Origin: Flavobacterium notoginsengisoli
GTDB lineage: Bacteria > Bacteroidota > Bacteroidia > Flavobacteriales > Flavobacteriaceae
DNA length: 64,000 nucleotides
Reading direction: 5' to 3'
Assembly: GCF_014207905.1 (NCBI RefSeq)
Contig: NZ_JACHLB010000001.1
Coordinates: 1,428,723 to 1,492,722, forward strand
The position numbers and the translations under genes were made by a program. The notes beneath the pieces were generated by a model that worked only from the letters and a program-made list of their open reading frames with translations, had not been told where the DNA came from and ran no database searches. Positions 9,292 to 17,010 of this stretch are shown here, piece by piece. How positions within the stretch are numbered: the first letter of the stretch is position 1; every line of letters begins with the position of its first letter.

Positions 9292-9321
9292 TTTGCAAGG
9301 AATGAATTTTTTCTACTTTTG
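9292..9321 (+). promoter_or_regulatory. Promoter (-33 TTTG, -7 TACTTTTG) of the YkuD_2 gene
   Basis: TTTG at 9292-9295 and TACTTTTG at 9314-9321 are 18 bases apart, close to the Bacteroidota sigma-A layout. The ATG follows 36 bases after the -7 box. The rest of the gap 9074-9357 is AT-rich without other recognisable signals. Confidence 0.65.
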
Positions 9322-9357
9322 CCTTACCCAAATTTTTGTTTAACCTAAAGAATTTCA

Positions 9358-10083
9358 ATGATTTACAAGATTTATCCGTTATTCGTGTTTTTGCTATTGT
9401 CTTTTGCTAAAGATTCTAAAAACACTGCCGATCTAAAAAAGAACGCGACTGAAAAAACGATTGCTAAAGTTGAAAAAGTAACTGTTGATTCAAAAATCGA
9501 AAGCGTTTACAGTGCCCTTAATTCAAACAATTTTAAAATGCCAGAACTTAAAACTTTTTCGGAAGCTTTAAAGGGATTTTATTTGTTGAAAGAGAGAGGA
9601 GTTATCAAGAAAAACATCTTGACTCTTATTGATTTTAGTTTGTCATCAAATACAAAACGTCTGTGGGTTATTGATTTGACAACAAATACCATTTTATACA
9701 ACTCACTTGTTGCGCACGGAAGAAATACTGGAGAAGAATTTGCTACGGCATTTTCAAATCTTAATTCATCTTTCAAAAGCAGTTTAGGATTTTACGCAAC
9801 AGGAGAAATTTACCAAGGGAAACATGGTGCTTCATTACGTTTAGATGGTTTAGAAGATGGTGTGAATGATAATGCACGCGAAAGAGGTGTTGTAATGCAC
9901 GGGGCAGATTATGTGTCTGAATCTTTCATCAGAGATCACAAAAGATTAGGAAGAAGCCAAGGATGTCCTGCACTTCCAGTTGAATTGACGAATGAAATCA
10001 TTCAATTAATAAAAGACAAATCGTGTTTATATATTTATCATCCGTCAAGAAGTTTTGCGATGGAAGAAAGGCTAATTTCTTAA
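9358..10083 (+). CDS. Murein L,D-transpeptidase catalytic-domain protein (YkuD_2 type)
   Basis: The 241-residue exported protein has a hydrophobic N-terminus (YPLFVFLLLSFA) and a catalytic domain spanning about 85-230. The signatures are VAHGRNTG (118-125), FYATGEIYQGKHG (145-157), VMHGADYVS with H181, and GRSQGCPALP with the nucleophile C203. That is the YkuD_2 variant, which is distinct from the classical YkuD motif. Family members cross-link or modify peptidoglycan through meso-diaminopimelate, but direct activity data are scarce. It converges on a second, unrelated L,D-transpeptidase and overlaps its 3' end by 12 bases. Confidence 0.88.
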   Translation: MIYKIYPLFVFLLLSFAKDSKNTADLKKNATEKTIAKVEKVTVDSKIESVYSALNSNNFKMPELKTFSEALKGFYLLKERGVIKKNILTLIDFSLSSNTKRLWVIDLTTNTILYNSLVAHGRNTGEEFATAFSNLNSSFKSSLGFYATGEIYQGKHGASLRLDGLEDGVNDNARERGVVMHGADYVSESFIRDHKRLGRSQGCPALPVELTNEIIQLIKDKSCLYIYHPSRSFAMEERLIS

Positions 10084-11655
10084 TTTAGCATATAAATCCG
10101 AATCTAAATTATAAATATCAGCTCTAAAAAGGAGCTGATTTTTTTTGCTCCAAGCGGTCCAATACCATTGATATAGCGCGTACTTTTTGGTGATTTTAAA
10201 ACTCATTGTTTTTTTGGTCGCAATAATGGTGTCAATTCTGTCTTGAGGCCAGTTGCCATCTACATCTAATATATGCTGCGCCAATTCTAACGGATTTTCA
10301 ACACGCACACAGCCAGAACTCATGGAACGATTGTTTCTTCCAAAAATATTACGATGATTCGTATCGTGCAAGTAAACGCTATGGTGATTTGGGAATAAAA
10401 TTTTCATTAAACCCAATGAATTGTAGTATCCAGGACTTTGTACATAGCGATAATTGTTCGGTTTGTTTTCGTTCCAATTAACCGGGTCGACAACATTTCC
10501 AGACGAATCATAAATCGTAATATTCTTTTTGGCTAAATAATTACGATTTCGTTTCATAGCCGGAACAACGTCTTCTTTTAAAATTGTTGGAGGAACGGTC
10601 CAAGTCGGATTAAAAACTACAGTTTTTAAAACAGAAGTAATAATAGGAGTTCTTCTTTTGCTTGTTCCTACCACAACATTTCTAACCAAAGTGGTATCTT
10701 GATTTTCAACAACATTTAAGCTGTAATCGGGAATGTTTATAATAAAATAATTTTCTGCAAATTCACTCGGATACCATCTCCAACGCTCTAAATTGGCAAT
10801 AATCTGTTCTCTTCTTTGTTCTTTTGAATAATTTAATGCTTTGATCGTTCCAACTCCAATCACTCCATCTGCAGCTAATCCATGTCTTTCTTGGAATTTT
10901 TTAACGGCTTCAAAAGTTTTACTGTCATATATCTTTGTAAGGCTATCTCTTCCGGTTAAATCGTTCCAGTAGCGCAATCTCTTCTTAATATTAATTAAAG
11001 CAGAATTGGTGTCATTTAAAACAATTTTTTCAACCGATTCTATTGTTTTAATTTCATCATCAGGAAAAGTATTTATAATTTCAAGTGCTTTAAGCAACTG
11101 TTTGTAAGTTTGTGTTTTAGGTTGGATATTATCAACGATGCTATCTAATTTGTTCTTATTGAAAGCTTTAATTAAGACGTTGTTTACATCAAATACTTTT
11201 TCATCAAGATCCCAATTGCCGTAAAGTTTCTTAGGGTCAAGCTTTCCTTTATATAGATCATTTAGGTATTTTTCAAAATTATAAGTCAGCAAAATATCAT
11301 AAGTTGCTAAATCTTTATCATTAAGAGAACCTATTTTAGTTTCAAATTTTTTCAGTTGAGATGCTTTATAATCCTCTGGATTTAAGCCTAATTCATCTGA
11401 TTTTTCTAATTGAGATAAAACATATTTTCTTTTTTGAAGATTTCCCCAAACGGTTTGGTTTTCAGAAGCAATGTAAAATTGTTTGAGTGTTTCGCTCTTG
11501 TAAGCGCCAATTATAGCAGTATCTATATCGACTTTTCTTTCATCAGTAAGTATAATTGCTGGTGCTTTTTTAGGAGCAGCAGGAACAGGTTTGGGCGTAT
11601 CTTTTTTGCAGCCCACAACAATGCATATTACCAATAAAAAGTAAAGTTTTTTCAT
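10072..11655 (-). CDS. L,D-transpeptidase lipoprotein (YcbB/LdtD-like)
   Basis: The protein has 527 residues. The lipobox VVGC places the acylated cysteine at C16, so it is anchored in the periplasm or outer membrane. A helical scaffold domain (40-240) is followed by a PG_binding_1 module (249-276, FQERHGLAADGVIGVGTIKAL). The YkuD catalytic domain (about 300-480) has H430 (LHDTNHRNIFGRN) and C449 (RSMSSGCVRVENP). Such enzymes form 3-3 cross-links between peptidoglycan stems. The stop overlaps the 3' end of the convergent YkuD_2 gene by 12 bases. The GNAT gene upstream ends 2 bases before this ATG, so the two are probably cotranscribed. Confidence 0.93.
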   Translation of the reverse strand: MKKLYFLLVICIVVGCKKDTPKPVPAAPKKAPAIILTDERKVDIDTAIIGAYKSETLKQFYIASENQTVWGNLQKRKYVLSQLEKSDELGLNPEDYKASQLKKFETKIGSLNDKDLATYDILLTYNFEKYLNDLYKGKLDPKKLYGNWDLDEKVFDVNNVLIKAFNKNKLDSIVDNIQPKTQTYKQLLKALEIINTFPDDEIKTIESVEKIVLNDTNSALINIKKRLRYWNDLTGRDSLTKIYDSKTFEAVKKFQERHGLAADGVIGVGTIKALNYSKEQRREQIIANLERWRWYPSEFAENYFIINIPDYSLNVVENQDTTLVRNVVVGTSKRRTPIITSVLKTVVFNPTWTVPPTILKEDVVPAMKRNRNYLAKKNITIYDSSGNVVDPVNWNENKPNNYRYVQSPGYYNSLGLMKILFPNHHSVYLHDTNHRNIFGRNNRSMSSGCVRVENPLELAQHILDVDGNWPQDRIDTIIATKKTMSFKITKKYALYQWYWTAWSKKNQLLFRADIYNLDSDLYAKLRN

Positions 11656-11657
11656 TC

Positions 11658-12095
11658 TTATAATTTTTTAAACATCAAATAATGTTCGCCAACGTCTTTA
11701 ATATCAAATGATTCACCTAGGGGTTGGTAATTCAGTTTTTGATAAAAGCCAACAGCTGCCGTTCTGGCGTTAAACCAAATCAAATCAACTTTGTTTGCAT
11801 TGCAGTAGGTTTCACAATGTTTAACCAAAGCCTCTCCAAATCCCATTTTTTGATGCGTTTCTAAAACTGCCATCCCACGAATTTGAGCTTGATTTTGCTC
11901 GGCAAATATAGTGTTGATTTTTTGAAATAAGGAAATAATTCCTATTAATTCTTTATTAACAAATAATCCAAAATGATGGGTTGTGTCCAAATCATCTCCT
12001 TCGAAGATACAGCTTTCTATTGGTTTTCCCGCTCTTAAAACTGGCTGACGAACGATAAAAGTTTCTTTTGATGTAATTTCTTTAATTGTAATCAT
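11658..12095 (-). CDS. GNAT-family N-acetyltransferase
   Basis: This 145-residue protein is a single GNAT domain. The acetyl-CoA pyrophosphate loop is visible at IRGMAVLETHQKMGFGEALV (72-91, the Q/RxxGxG/A signature), preceded by a strand ending in AEQNQAQ and followed by NARTAAVGFYQKLNYQPLGE, the typical C-terminal acyl-CoA contact. The acceptor cannot be deduced. It begins about 135 bases from the first tRNA-Gly, on the opposite strand, and its stop is 2 bases from the L,D-transpeptidase start, which suggests a transcriptional unit of two genes with unrelated functions. Confidence 0.85.
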   Translation of the reverse strand: MITIKEITSKETFIVRQPVLRAGKPIESCIFEGDDLDTTHHFGLFVNKELIGIISLFQKINTIFAEQNQAQIRGMAVLETHQKMGFGEALVKHCETYCNANKVDLIWFNARTAAVGFYQKLNYQPLGESFDIKDVGEHYLMFKKL

Positions 12096-12212
12096 GATTT
12101 TTTTGAAAAATATTACTTTTATAACTTTTTAATTTTAAATAAGTTATAAAAAATTGTTGTTTTTTATTGAATTTTTTTGAGGAAAAGCTTGTTTTTAACT
12201 GAACTTTCTTTT

Positions 12213-12220
12213 TATCTTTG
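12213..12220 (+). promoter_or_regulatory. -7 box (TATCTTTG) of the first tRNA-Gly
   Basis: TATCTTTG lies 10 bases before the tRNA 5' end. A TTG occurs 21 bases upstream (12189-12191), slightly further than the usual spacing. Confidence 0.6.
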
Positions 12221-12230
12221 CACCACCAAT

Positions 12231-12303
<73 letters not shown>

Positions 12304-12354
12304 CTAAAAATAAATAATTTTTAGATTTTTATTTTTTTAAAGATTAAAATTATT

Positions 12355-12362
12355 TATATTTG
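12355..12362 (+). promoter_or_regulatory. -7 box (TATATTTG) of the second tRNA-Gly
   Basis: A second TAnnTTTG box lies 12 bases before copy 2, so each tRNA copy probably has its own promoter. Confidence 0.55.
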
Positions 12363-12374
12363 CACCCTGTTAAT

Positions 12375-12447
<73 letters not shown>

Positions 12448-12451
12448 CTTC

Positions 12452-12480
12452 AAAAGCCTCAAACACTGTTTGAGGCTTTT
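12452..12480 (+). terminator. Terminator of the tRNA-Gly pair
   Basis: A 13-bp stem (AAAAGCCTCAAAC with GTTTGAGGCTTTT), 3-base loop and T run. It starts 5 bases after the second tRNA. Confidence 0.9.
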
Positions 12481-12497
12481 TTGTTTTTATTCTTTTT

Positions 12498-12579
12498 TTA
12501 AACCATATAAGTTATTTAAGTAAATTAAGTTTTGGTTGAAACCTTTTTTAAATGAACTTATATAACTTACATGGTTTAA
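12498..12579. repeat. 24-bp imperfect inverted repeat (TTAAACCATRTAAGTTAT...)
   Basis: The arms 12498-12521 and 12556-12579 differ at 2 of 24 positions. It lies between the tRNA terminator and the 3' end of pepE. A related half-copy is at 1642-1667. Confidence 0.7.
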
Positions 12580-12582
12580 GGA

Positions 12583-13290
12583 TTAGTTCAGATTGCTTAA
12601 ATCACTTTCGGTTTCTAGTTCAATTGGAGTTTTATTTTGTTGAAATAAGCGAGCTGATAAGTTTCCTTTCAGAGTGATTTTTTCTCCTTTAACTTCAAGC
12701 CAACTTCCTTCTCTTAAGCCTAAAACTGGAATGGAATTAAAAGCATGAAATTCTTTAATTCTCGTTTCGCGCGTTTCTCCCATATGTTTAGACTGCAAAT
12801 CAGCATCCAAATAATGCGGATTTAAATTGAAAGGAATTAATCCTAGAGTCTGAAAACTTGGCGGATAAACGATAGGCATATCGTTAGTAGTTTGCATTGA
12901 TAATCCGCAAATATTGCTTCCTGCGCTTGAGCCTAAATATGGTGTGCCATTTTTTACAGTTTCAGAAAGTAACTGCATAACGTTATTTTTGTAAAGCTGT
13001 GTAACGAGCAAAAAAGTATTTCCGCCTCCTGTAAATATTCCTTCTGCATTTTTTACTGCATCTTGAGGGTTTTCAAATTCATGGATTCCTTTAACGTCAA
13101 TATTAATTGTAGCAAATGCTTCTTTGGCTTTCTGTGTGTATTCGTCATGCGAAATTCCGCTTGGACGTGCGTATGGGATGAACAATATGCTTTTGCAATC
13201 TCTAAAATGCGATTGTAAAACAGGTAAAATATATTCTAAATATCCTCCTCCGTGTAATGTTGAGGTACTTGCGATGATAATGCTTTTCAT
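12583..13290 (-). CDS. pepE: Alpha-aspartyl dipeptidase (peptidase E, family S51)
   Basis: Peptidase E is a cytosolic serine peptidase that hydrolyses Asp-X dipeptides. The 235 residues match the usual length of about 230. The active-site triad fits the S51 pattern: GSSAGSN gives S122, TTNDMPIVYPPSF supplies D137, and FNLNPHYLD supplies H159. The preceding GIFTGGGNTFLL (85-96) is the conserved glycine-rich loop. The N-terminus MKSIIIASTSTLHG starts directly with the first beta-strand. It is read towards the tRNA terminator and appears monocistronic. Confidence 0.93.
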   Translation of the reverse strand: MKSIIIASTSTLHGGGYLEYILPVLQSHFRDCKSILFIPYARPSGISHDEYTQKAKEAFATINIDVKGIHEFENPQDAVKNAEGIFTGGGNTFLLVTQLYKNNVMQLLSETVKNGTPYLGSSAGSNICGLSMQTTNDMPIVYPPSFQTLGLIPFNLNPHYLDADLQSKHMGETRETRIKEFHAFNSIPVLGLREGSWLEVKGEKITLKGNLSARLFQQNKTPIELETESDLSNLN

Positions 13291-13394
13291 GATTTATAAA
13301 CGGGTAATTTTTGTTTGTTAAAGATATTAAAAACTCTGTTTTCGTGTCGATTTTCAAAATTTTAATTAACATTTTTTTACCAAGTCGTTAATAT

Positions 13395-13402
13395 TAAATT
13401 TG
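13395..13402 (+). promoter_or_regulatory. -7 box (TAAATTTG) of the CarboxypepD_reg operon
   Basis: TAAATTTG fits TAnnTTTG and lies 53 bases before the first start codon of the operon. No good -33 element was seen. Confidence 0.45.
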
Positions 13403-13455
13403 GAGCGTATTGAGATATTTTTACCGTTTTAAGAATATTTTTAATTTATTTCATT

Positions 13456-14223
13456 TTGATTCAGAAAATTACTTGCTTTTTAGTTGTTTTAACGGTTCAG
13501 ACTTGCTTTTCTCAAGTACAAGACCGATCCATTATTAATGGGAAGGTTGAATCAAATACTTCCGATTTGAGCGGTATTTATGTTATTAATGCTCAAACAG
13601 AAGAAACTGTTACAACAGATACTTCTGGATCTTTTTCGATTTTAGCAAAACCAGATGATGTGCTGGTTTTTTCGTCAATAAGTTACAAGGAAAAAAGAAT
13701 TTTATTGAAGGCGGAGGATTTTTCTAATCTAAATTTTACTGTAAAATTGAATATGGTCATGTATCAATTACAAGAAGTTGTGATTAAAAAATATGATAAT
13801 ATAAATGCGGAAAACTTAGGTATAATCCCTTACGGTCAAAAAAAATATACTGAAGCTGAAAGAAAACTGCATACAGCGACGGCATTAAATGCTACAGCAA
13901 ATGGAGGAGGAATGGTTGGCGGATCTATTTCTGCAGATCCTTTGCTTAATTTTTTCTCTGGAAGAACAGCAATGTTGAAAAAAGAGGTTGCTGTCGAGAA
14001 AAAAGAGTTTTTAATGAAGCTTTTGGAGAATATGTTTAGTTTGGAACATTTTATAGAACGCTTGAAAATTCCGGCAGAATATGTAAAAGGGTTTGAATAT
14101 TATGCCATAGAAAATGATAAGTTCACGGTTGTTTTAAATTCGAAAAATAAAACTTCTACAGAATTTTTGTTGGGAGAATTGGCAGTGAAATATAAAGAAA
14201 TGCTTGCTGTTGGAAACAAGTAA
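13456..14223 (+). CDS. Secreted CarboxypepD_reg-like protein, paralogue 1
   Basis: The 255-residue protein begins at TTG (13456) with a signal peptide (ITCFLVVLTVQTCFSQ). Residues 25-95 form a carboxypeptidase-regulatory-like beta-sandwich: INGKVES, TDTSGSFSILAKPDDVLVFS, ending ELQEVVI-like (YQLQEVVIKKY). This fold also occurs as the N-terminal domain of TonB-dependent transporters. The second half is specific to this gene cluster: AENLGIIPYGQKKYTEAERK (114-133), a Gly-rich link, SGRTAMLKKEVAVEKKE and a helical C-terminus. No catalytic residues are apparent. It is the first of four tandem paralogues that overlap end to start, and its stop overlaps the next start by 14 bases. Confidence 0.8.
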   Translation: MIQKITCFLVVLTVQTCFSQVQDRSIINGKVESNTSDLSGIYVINAQTEETVTTDTSGSFSILAKPDDVLVFSSISYKEKRILLKAEDFSNLNFTVKLNMVMYQLQEVVIKKYDNINAENLGIIPYGQKKYTEAERKLHTATALNATANGGGMVGGSISADPLLNFFSGRTAMLKKEVAVEKKEFLMKLLENMFSLEHFIERLKIPAEYVKGFEYYAIENDKFTVVLNSKNKTSTEFLLGELAVKYKEMLAVGNK

Positions 14224-14980
14224 AACCATATCAGCTGTTTTTTTTCTGTTTGTTGTTCAAACTGGTTTTGGGCAGACAGAATTAAAGCAATTATATGGAA
14301 AAGTAATATTGAATTCTAAACCGGTAGAAGGAATTAATATAACCAATAGCAATTCACAAATAAATGTGATTTCAGATGTAGAAGGTAATTTTTCAATTCC
14401 AGTAAAAGAAAATGAAGTTTTGGTTTTTTCTGCAGTCAATTTAAATCCTCTGAAAAGGCGAATTACAAAAGATGATTTTGCGTCTTCAGAACTATTGATA
14501 GTTGAAATGACAACTAAAGAGCTTGAATTGCAAGAAGTTGTTGTAAATGAAAATACAGCTATTACGGCTGAAAATTTAGGCATAATTCCTAAAGGGCAAA
14601 AGAAATATACGCAGGCAGAAAGGCAATTAGCGACAGCTGGAGATTTTAAGCCGATTATGTTATTGGGGCTTTTGGGAGGCTCGATGCAACTCGATCCGTT
14701 AATTAATAAAATCAACGGAAGGACAAAAAGATTAAAAGCAAATGTTGAAATCGAAAAAAGAGAAAAAAATCTTCAAAGATTAGGCTATTTGTTTGATGAT
14801 GCCTATTTTGTCCAAAAGTTGCAAATACCTGAAGAAAATGTAAATGAATTTAAGCTTTTTGTAACTGAAAATACAGATTTTTGTGCAATTTTAAATTCAA
14901 AAAATAAGACTTCTGCAGCATTTCTTTTAGGAGAATTGGCTGTAAAGTATAAAGAAATAATTTCTAGTGAAAATAAGTAA
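14210..14980 (+). CDS. Secreted CarboxypepD_reg-like protein, paralogue 2
   Basis: This is the closest relative of paralogue 3. A signal peptide (ISAVFFLFVVQTGFGQ) precedes the CarboxypepD_reg-like domain (LYGKVILNSKPVEGINITNS, SDVEGNFSIPVKENEVLVFS), then the shared block AENLGIIPKGQKKYTQAERQ and a C-terminus ending LNSKNKTSAAFLLGELAVKY. I chose TTG 14210 over the TTG at 14204 because it gives METSKTIS, collinear with MKISKNIS of paralogue 3, and makes both junctions identical 14-base overlaps. Length is 256 residues. Function is unknown; exported, probably cell-surface or periplasmic. Confidence 0.78.
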   Translation: METSKTISAVFFLFVVQTGFGQTELKQLYGKVILNSKPVEGINITNSNSQINVISDVEGNFSIPVKENEVLVFSAVNLNPLKRRITKDDFASSELLIVEMTTKELELQEVVVNENTAITAENLGIIPKGQKKYTQAERQLATAGDFKPIMLLGLLGGSMQLDPLINKINGRTKRLKANVEIEKREKNLQRLGYLFDDAYFVQKLQIPEENVNEFKLFVTENTDFCAILNSKNKTSAAFLLGELAVKYKEIISSENK

Positions 14981-15695
14981 AAACATATCTCTAATCGCTC
15001 TTGTGTTTTTTGTTCAAATCTGTTTTGGGCAAAAGAACGATTCGAAGCAATTAATTGGAAAAGTGGTAGAACATTCCACTCCGATTGAAGGAATTAATAT
15101 CATTAATAATAGAACCCAAGTAGCAACCGTTTCAGATTCTGAAGGTAATTTTTCGATGCAGGTGAAAGAGGGAGATGTTTTGGTTTTTTCTGCTGTAAAT
15201 CTTGAGCCACAAAATCATAGAGTTGTTTCTGGTGATTTGTATCCTAATATTTTGGTTGTTAAAATGACTGCGAAAGAAGTAGCATTAAAAGAGGTAGTTG
15301 TAAATGAGAATGCCAATATAACGGCCGAAAATCTTGGAATAATTCCATACGGACAAAAAAAATACACTCCAGCCGAAAGAAAAGTTTATACTGCAACTTC
15401 GACTTCTGTAGACAAGCTTTTGAATGCCATTTCAGGAAGAACCACTATGTTGAAAAAAGAGGTAAATGTGGAGAAAAAAGAAGCGCTTTTTAGAAAACTA
15501 GAATATCTTTTTGAGGAGAATTATTACACAGATAGATTGAAGATTCCGGTTGATGATATTAAAGGATTTCAATTATTTTGTGTAGATGATGCCGATTTTG
15601 CTGTATCTTTGAATAGTAAAAACAAAACAATGAGTATGTTTTTAATCACAGATCTAGCAAGAAAATATCTAACAATTCTCGAAAATGAAAAATAA
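14967..15695 (+). CDS. Secreted CarboxypepD_reg-like protein, paralogue 3
   Basis: The 242-residue protein starts at GTG 14967 inside the end of paralogue 2 (overlap GTGAAAATAAGTAA). The order is signal peptide (ISLIALVFFVQICFGQ), beta-sandwich (LIGKVVEHSTPIEGINIINN; SDSEGNFSMQVKEGDVLVFS), then AENLGIIPYGQKKYTPAERK, SGRTTMLKKEVNVEKKE and a C-terminal LNSKNKTMSMFLITDLARKY. It lacks the glycine-rich insert found in paralogues 1 and 2, so it is shorter. No enzyme motif is seen. Overlap with paralogue 4 is 11 bases. Confidence 0.78.
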   Translation: MKISKNISLIALVFFVQICFGQKNDSKQLIGKVVEHSTPIEGINIINNRTQVATVSDSEGNFSMQVKEGDVLVFSAVNLEPQNHRVVSGDLYPNILVVKMTAKEVALKEVVVNENANITAENLGIIPYGQKKYTPAERKVYTATSTSVDKLLNAISGRTTMLKKEVNVEKKEALFRKLEYLFEENYYTDRLKIPVDDIKGFQLFCVDDADFAVSLNSKNKTMSMFLITDLARKYLTILENEK

Positions 15696-16440
15696 ATTAG
15701 GAGTACTCGTTGTCTGCTTATTTTGCCAAATTGTATTAGGGCAAAACGGTTCAAGAAAGCCATTACACGGTCAGGTTTTAAATGACTTTTTATCTATTGA
15801 AAGTGGTTATGTTATGAATATCAATGCCAATGTCAGAACATTTATCGGTTCTGGTGGTTTGTTTGATATTATGGCGCGGCCAAAAGACACTTTGTTGTTC
15901 TCTGGATTGGCATTTCAATCGAAAAAAATCATTTTAACAGAAAAAGATTGTGCTGAAGTTCTTTTCGTAGCAAAATTAGATTTAGTAAATAATCAGCTTA
16001 AAGAAGTTGTTGTTCATAAAGAGTTAAAAGTCAAAGCACTTGGAGGCGGTTCACAAGGAATTGTAGATATGCAGTTTGAAGATGATAAGCAATCTACGGC
16101 AAAGAATAATGCCATGCTTTCAGATCAAACGATAAAATATGGAATGGATTTCGTTCGTATTTTTAAAGATGTTAAAAAACTTCTTAAGAAGAAAGATGAT
16201 ATAAAAGATGAAGAAATTACAGATATTGCTTTTGTAGAATATGCTAAAGATAATTTCACTAAAGATTTTTACACGAATACATTAAATCTTAAGGAAGATG
16301 AAATCGAATTGTTTTTAATGTATTGCTCAAACGATCCGCATTCAAAACAAATGGTAGATCCTGATCAGAAATTCCAATTGATAGATTTCATGATTAATAA
16401 GAATAAAGAATTTAAGAAAGCTGCTGCTGTTCAAAAATGA
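15685..16440 (+). CDS. Secreted CarboxypepD_reg-like protein, divergent paralogue 4
   Basis: The 251-residue protein has a signal peptide (LGVLVVCLFCQIVLGQ), then a sandwich domain where strand spacing is kept (LHGQVLNDFLSIESG, RPKDTLLFSGLAF) but identity is low. The AENLGIIP block of paralogues 1-3 is replaced by KVKALGGGSQGIVDMQFEDD. The C-terminus is helical and highly charged (KKLLKKKDDIKDEEITD), ending in FQLIDFMINKNKEFKK. It looks like an ancient member of the tandem family that has lost the family motif. The stop overlaps the DUF6702 start by 4 bases (ATGA), which implies translational coupling. Confidence 0.75.
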   Translation: MKNKLGVLVVCLFCQIVLGQNGSRKPLHGQVLNDFLSIESGYVMNINANVRTFIGSGGLFDIMARPKDTLLFSGLAFQSKKIILTEKDCAEVLFVAKLDLVNNQLKEVVVHKELKVKALGGGSQGIVDMQFEDDKQSTAKNNAMLSDQTIKYGMDFVRIFKDVKKLLKKKDDIKDEEITDIAFVEYAKDNFTKDFYTNTLNLKEDEIELFLMYCSNDPHSKQMVDPDQKFQLIDFMINKNKEFKKAAAVQK

Positions 16441-16943
16441 AAAATAAATTAGTTTACTGTTTGCTTGCAGTTTTATTTGTATCCACTTCGGCATTTACTT
16501 TTCACAAATTTTATGTCGGAGTTTTTCAGGTCAATTATGCTGCCGAAAAAAAGATGTTTCAAATTACTTCCCGCATTTTTATTGATGATTTGAATAATGC
16601 GATGGAGAAAAAGTATAATAAAAAGACGTTTATTGGTACAAGTAAAGAAACGCAGGCAGATATTGATTTATTCAAAAAATACCTTTCTGAAAATTTCTCC
16701 ATAAAAGTCAACGGTCAGTCAAAAACGATAGCTTTTTTATCTAAAGAGGCAGAAGCTGACGATGTTTTAGTTTGTTATTCTAGAATTACGAATGTTGACA
16801 AGTTTAAAACATTAGAAATTTCAAACACAATCTTAGTAGATTGGAACTCAGAACAGCAAAACATTACACATATTTCAGCATTTGACACAAAAAAGAGTGT
16901 TCTTTTTACACAATCTTCAAGGAAAGAAGTGTTAAAATATTAA
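16437..16943 (+). CDS. DUF6702 family protein
   Basis: This 168-residue protein has a signal peptide (LVYCLLAVLFVSTSAF) followed by a mature start HKFYVGVFQVNYAAEKKMFQ that matches my recollection of the DUF6702 family. The rest is a small mixed fold with FIDDLNNAMEKKY and a final region of alternating strands (NTILVDWNSEQQNITHI). Function is not known. The family commonly lies just upstream of an M1 peptidase in Flavobacteria, as here. The start codon overlaps the preceding stop, so it is expressed with the CarboxypepD_reg paralogues. Confidence 0.75.
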   Translation: MKNKLVYCLLAVLFVSTSAFTFHKFYVGVFQVNYAAEKKMFQITSRIFIDDLNNAMEKKYNKKTFIGTSKETQADIDLFKKYLSENFSIKVNGQSKTIAFLSKEAEADDVLVCYSRITNVDKFKTLEISNTILVDWNSEQQNITHISAFDTKKSVLFTQSSRKEVLKY

Positions 16944-17010
16944 ATGAAGTCAGGAAATTATGTTTTAATTATTATTTTCACAGCCTGACAAATTACCTTT
17001 TTAAGATTTT

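Noticed and set aside
16944..17010. Terminator or promoter between DUF6702 and the M1 peptidase
   Set aside because: No stable hairpin with T run and no TAnnTTTG box were found; cotranscription remains the simplest reading.
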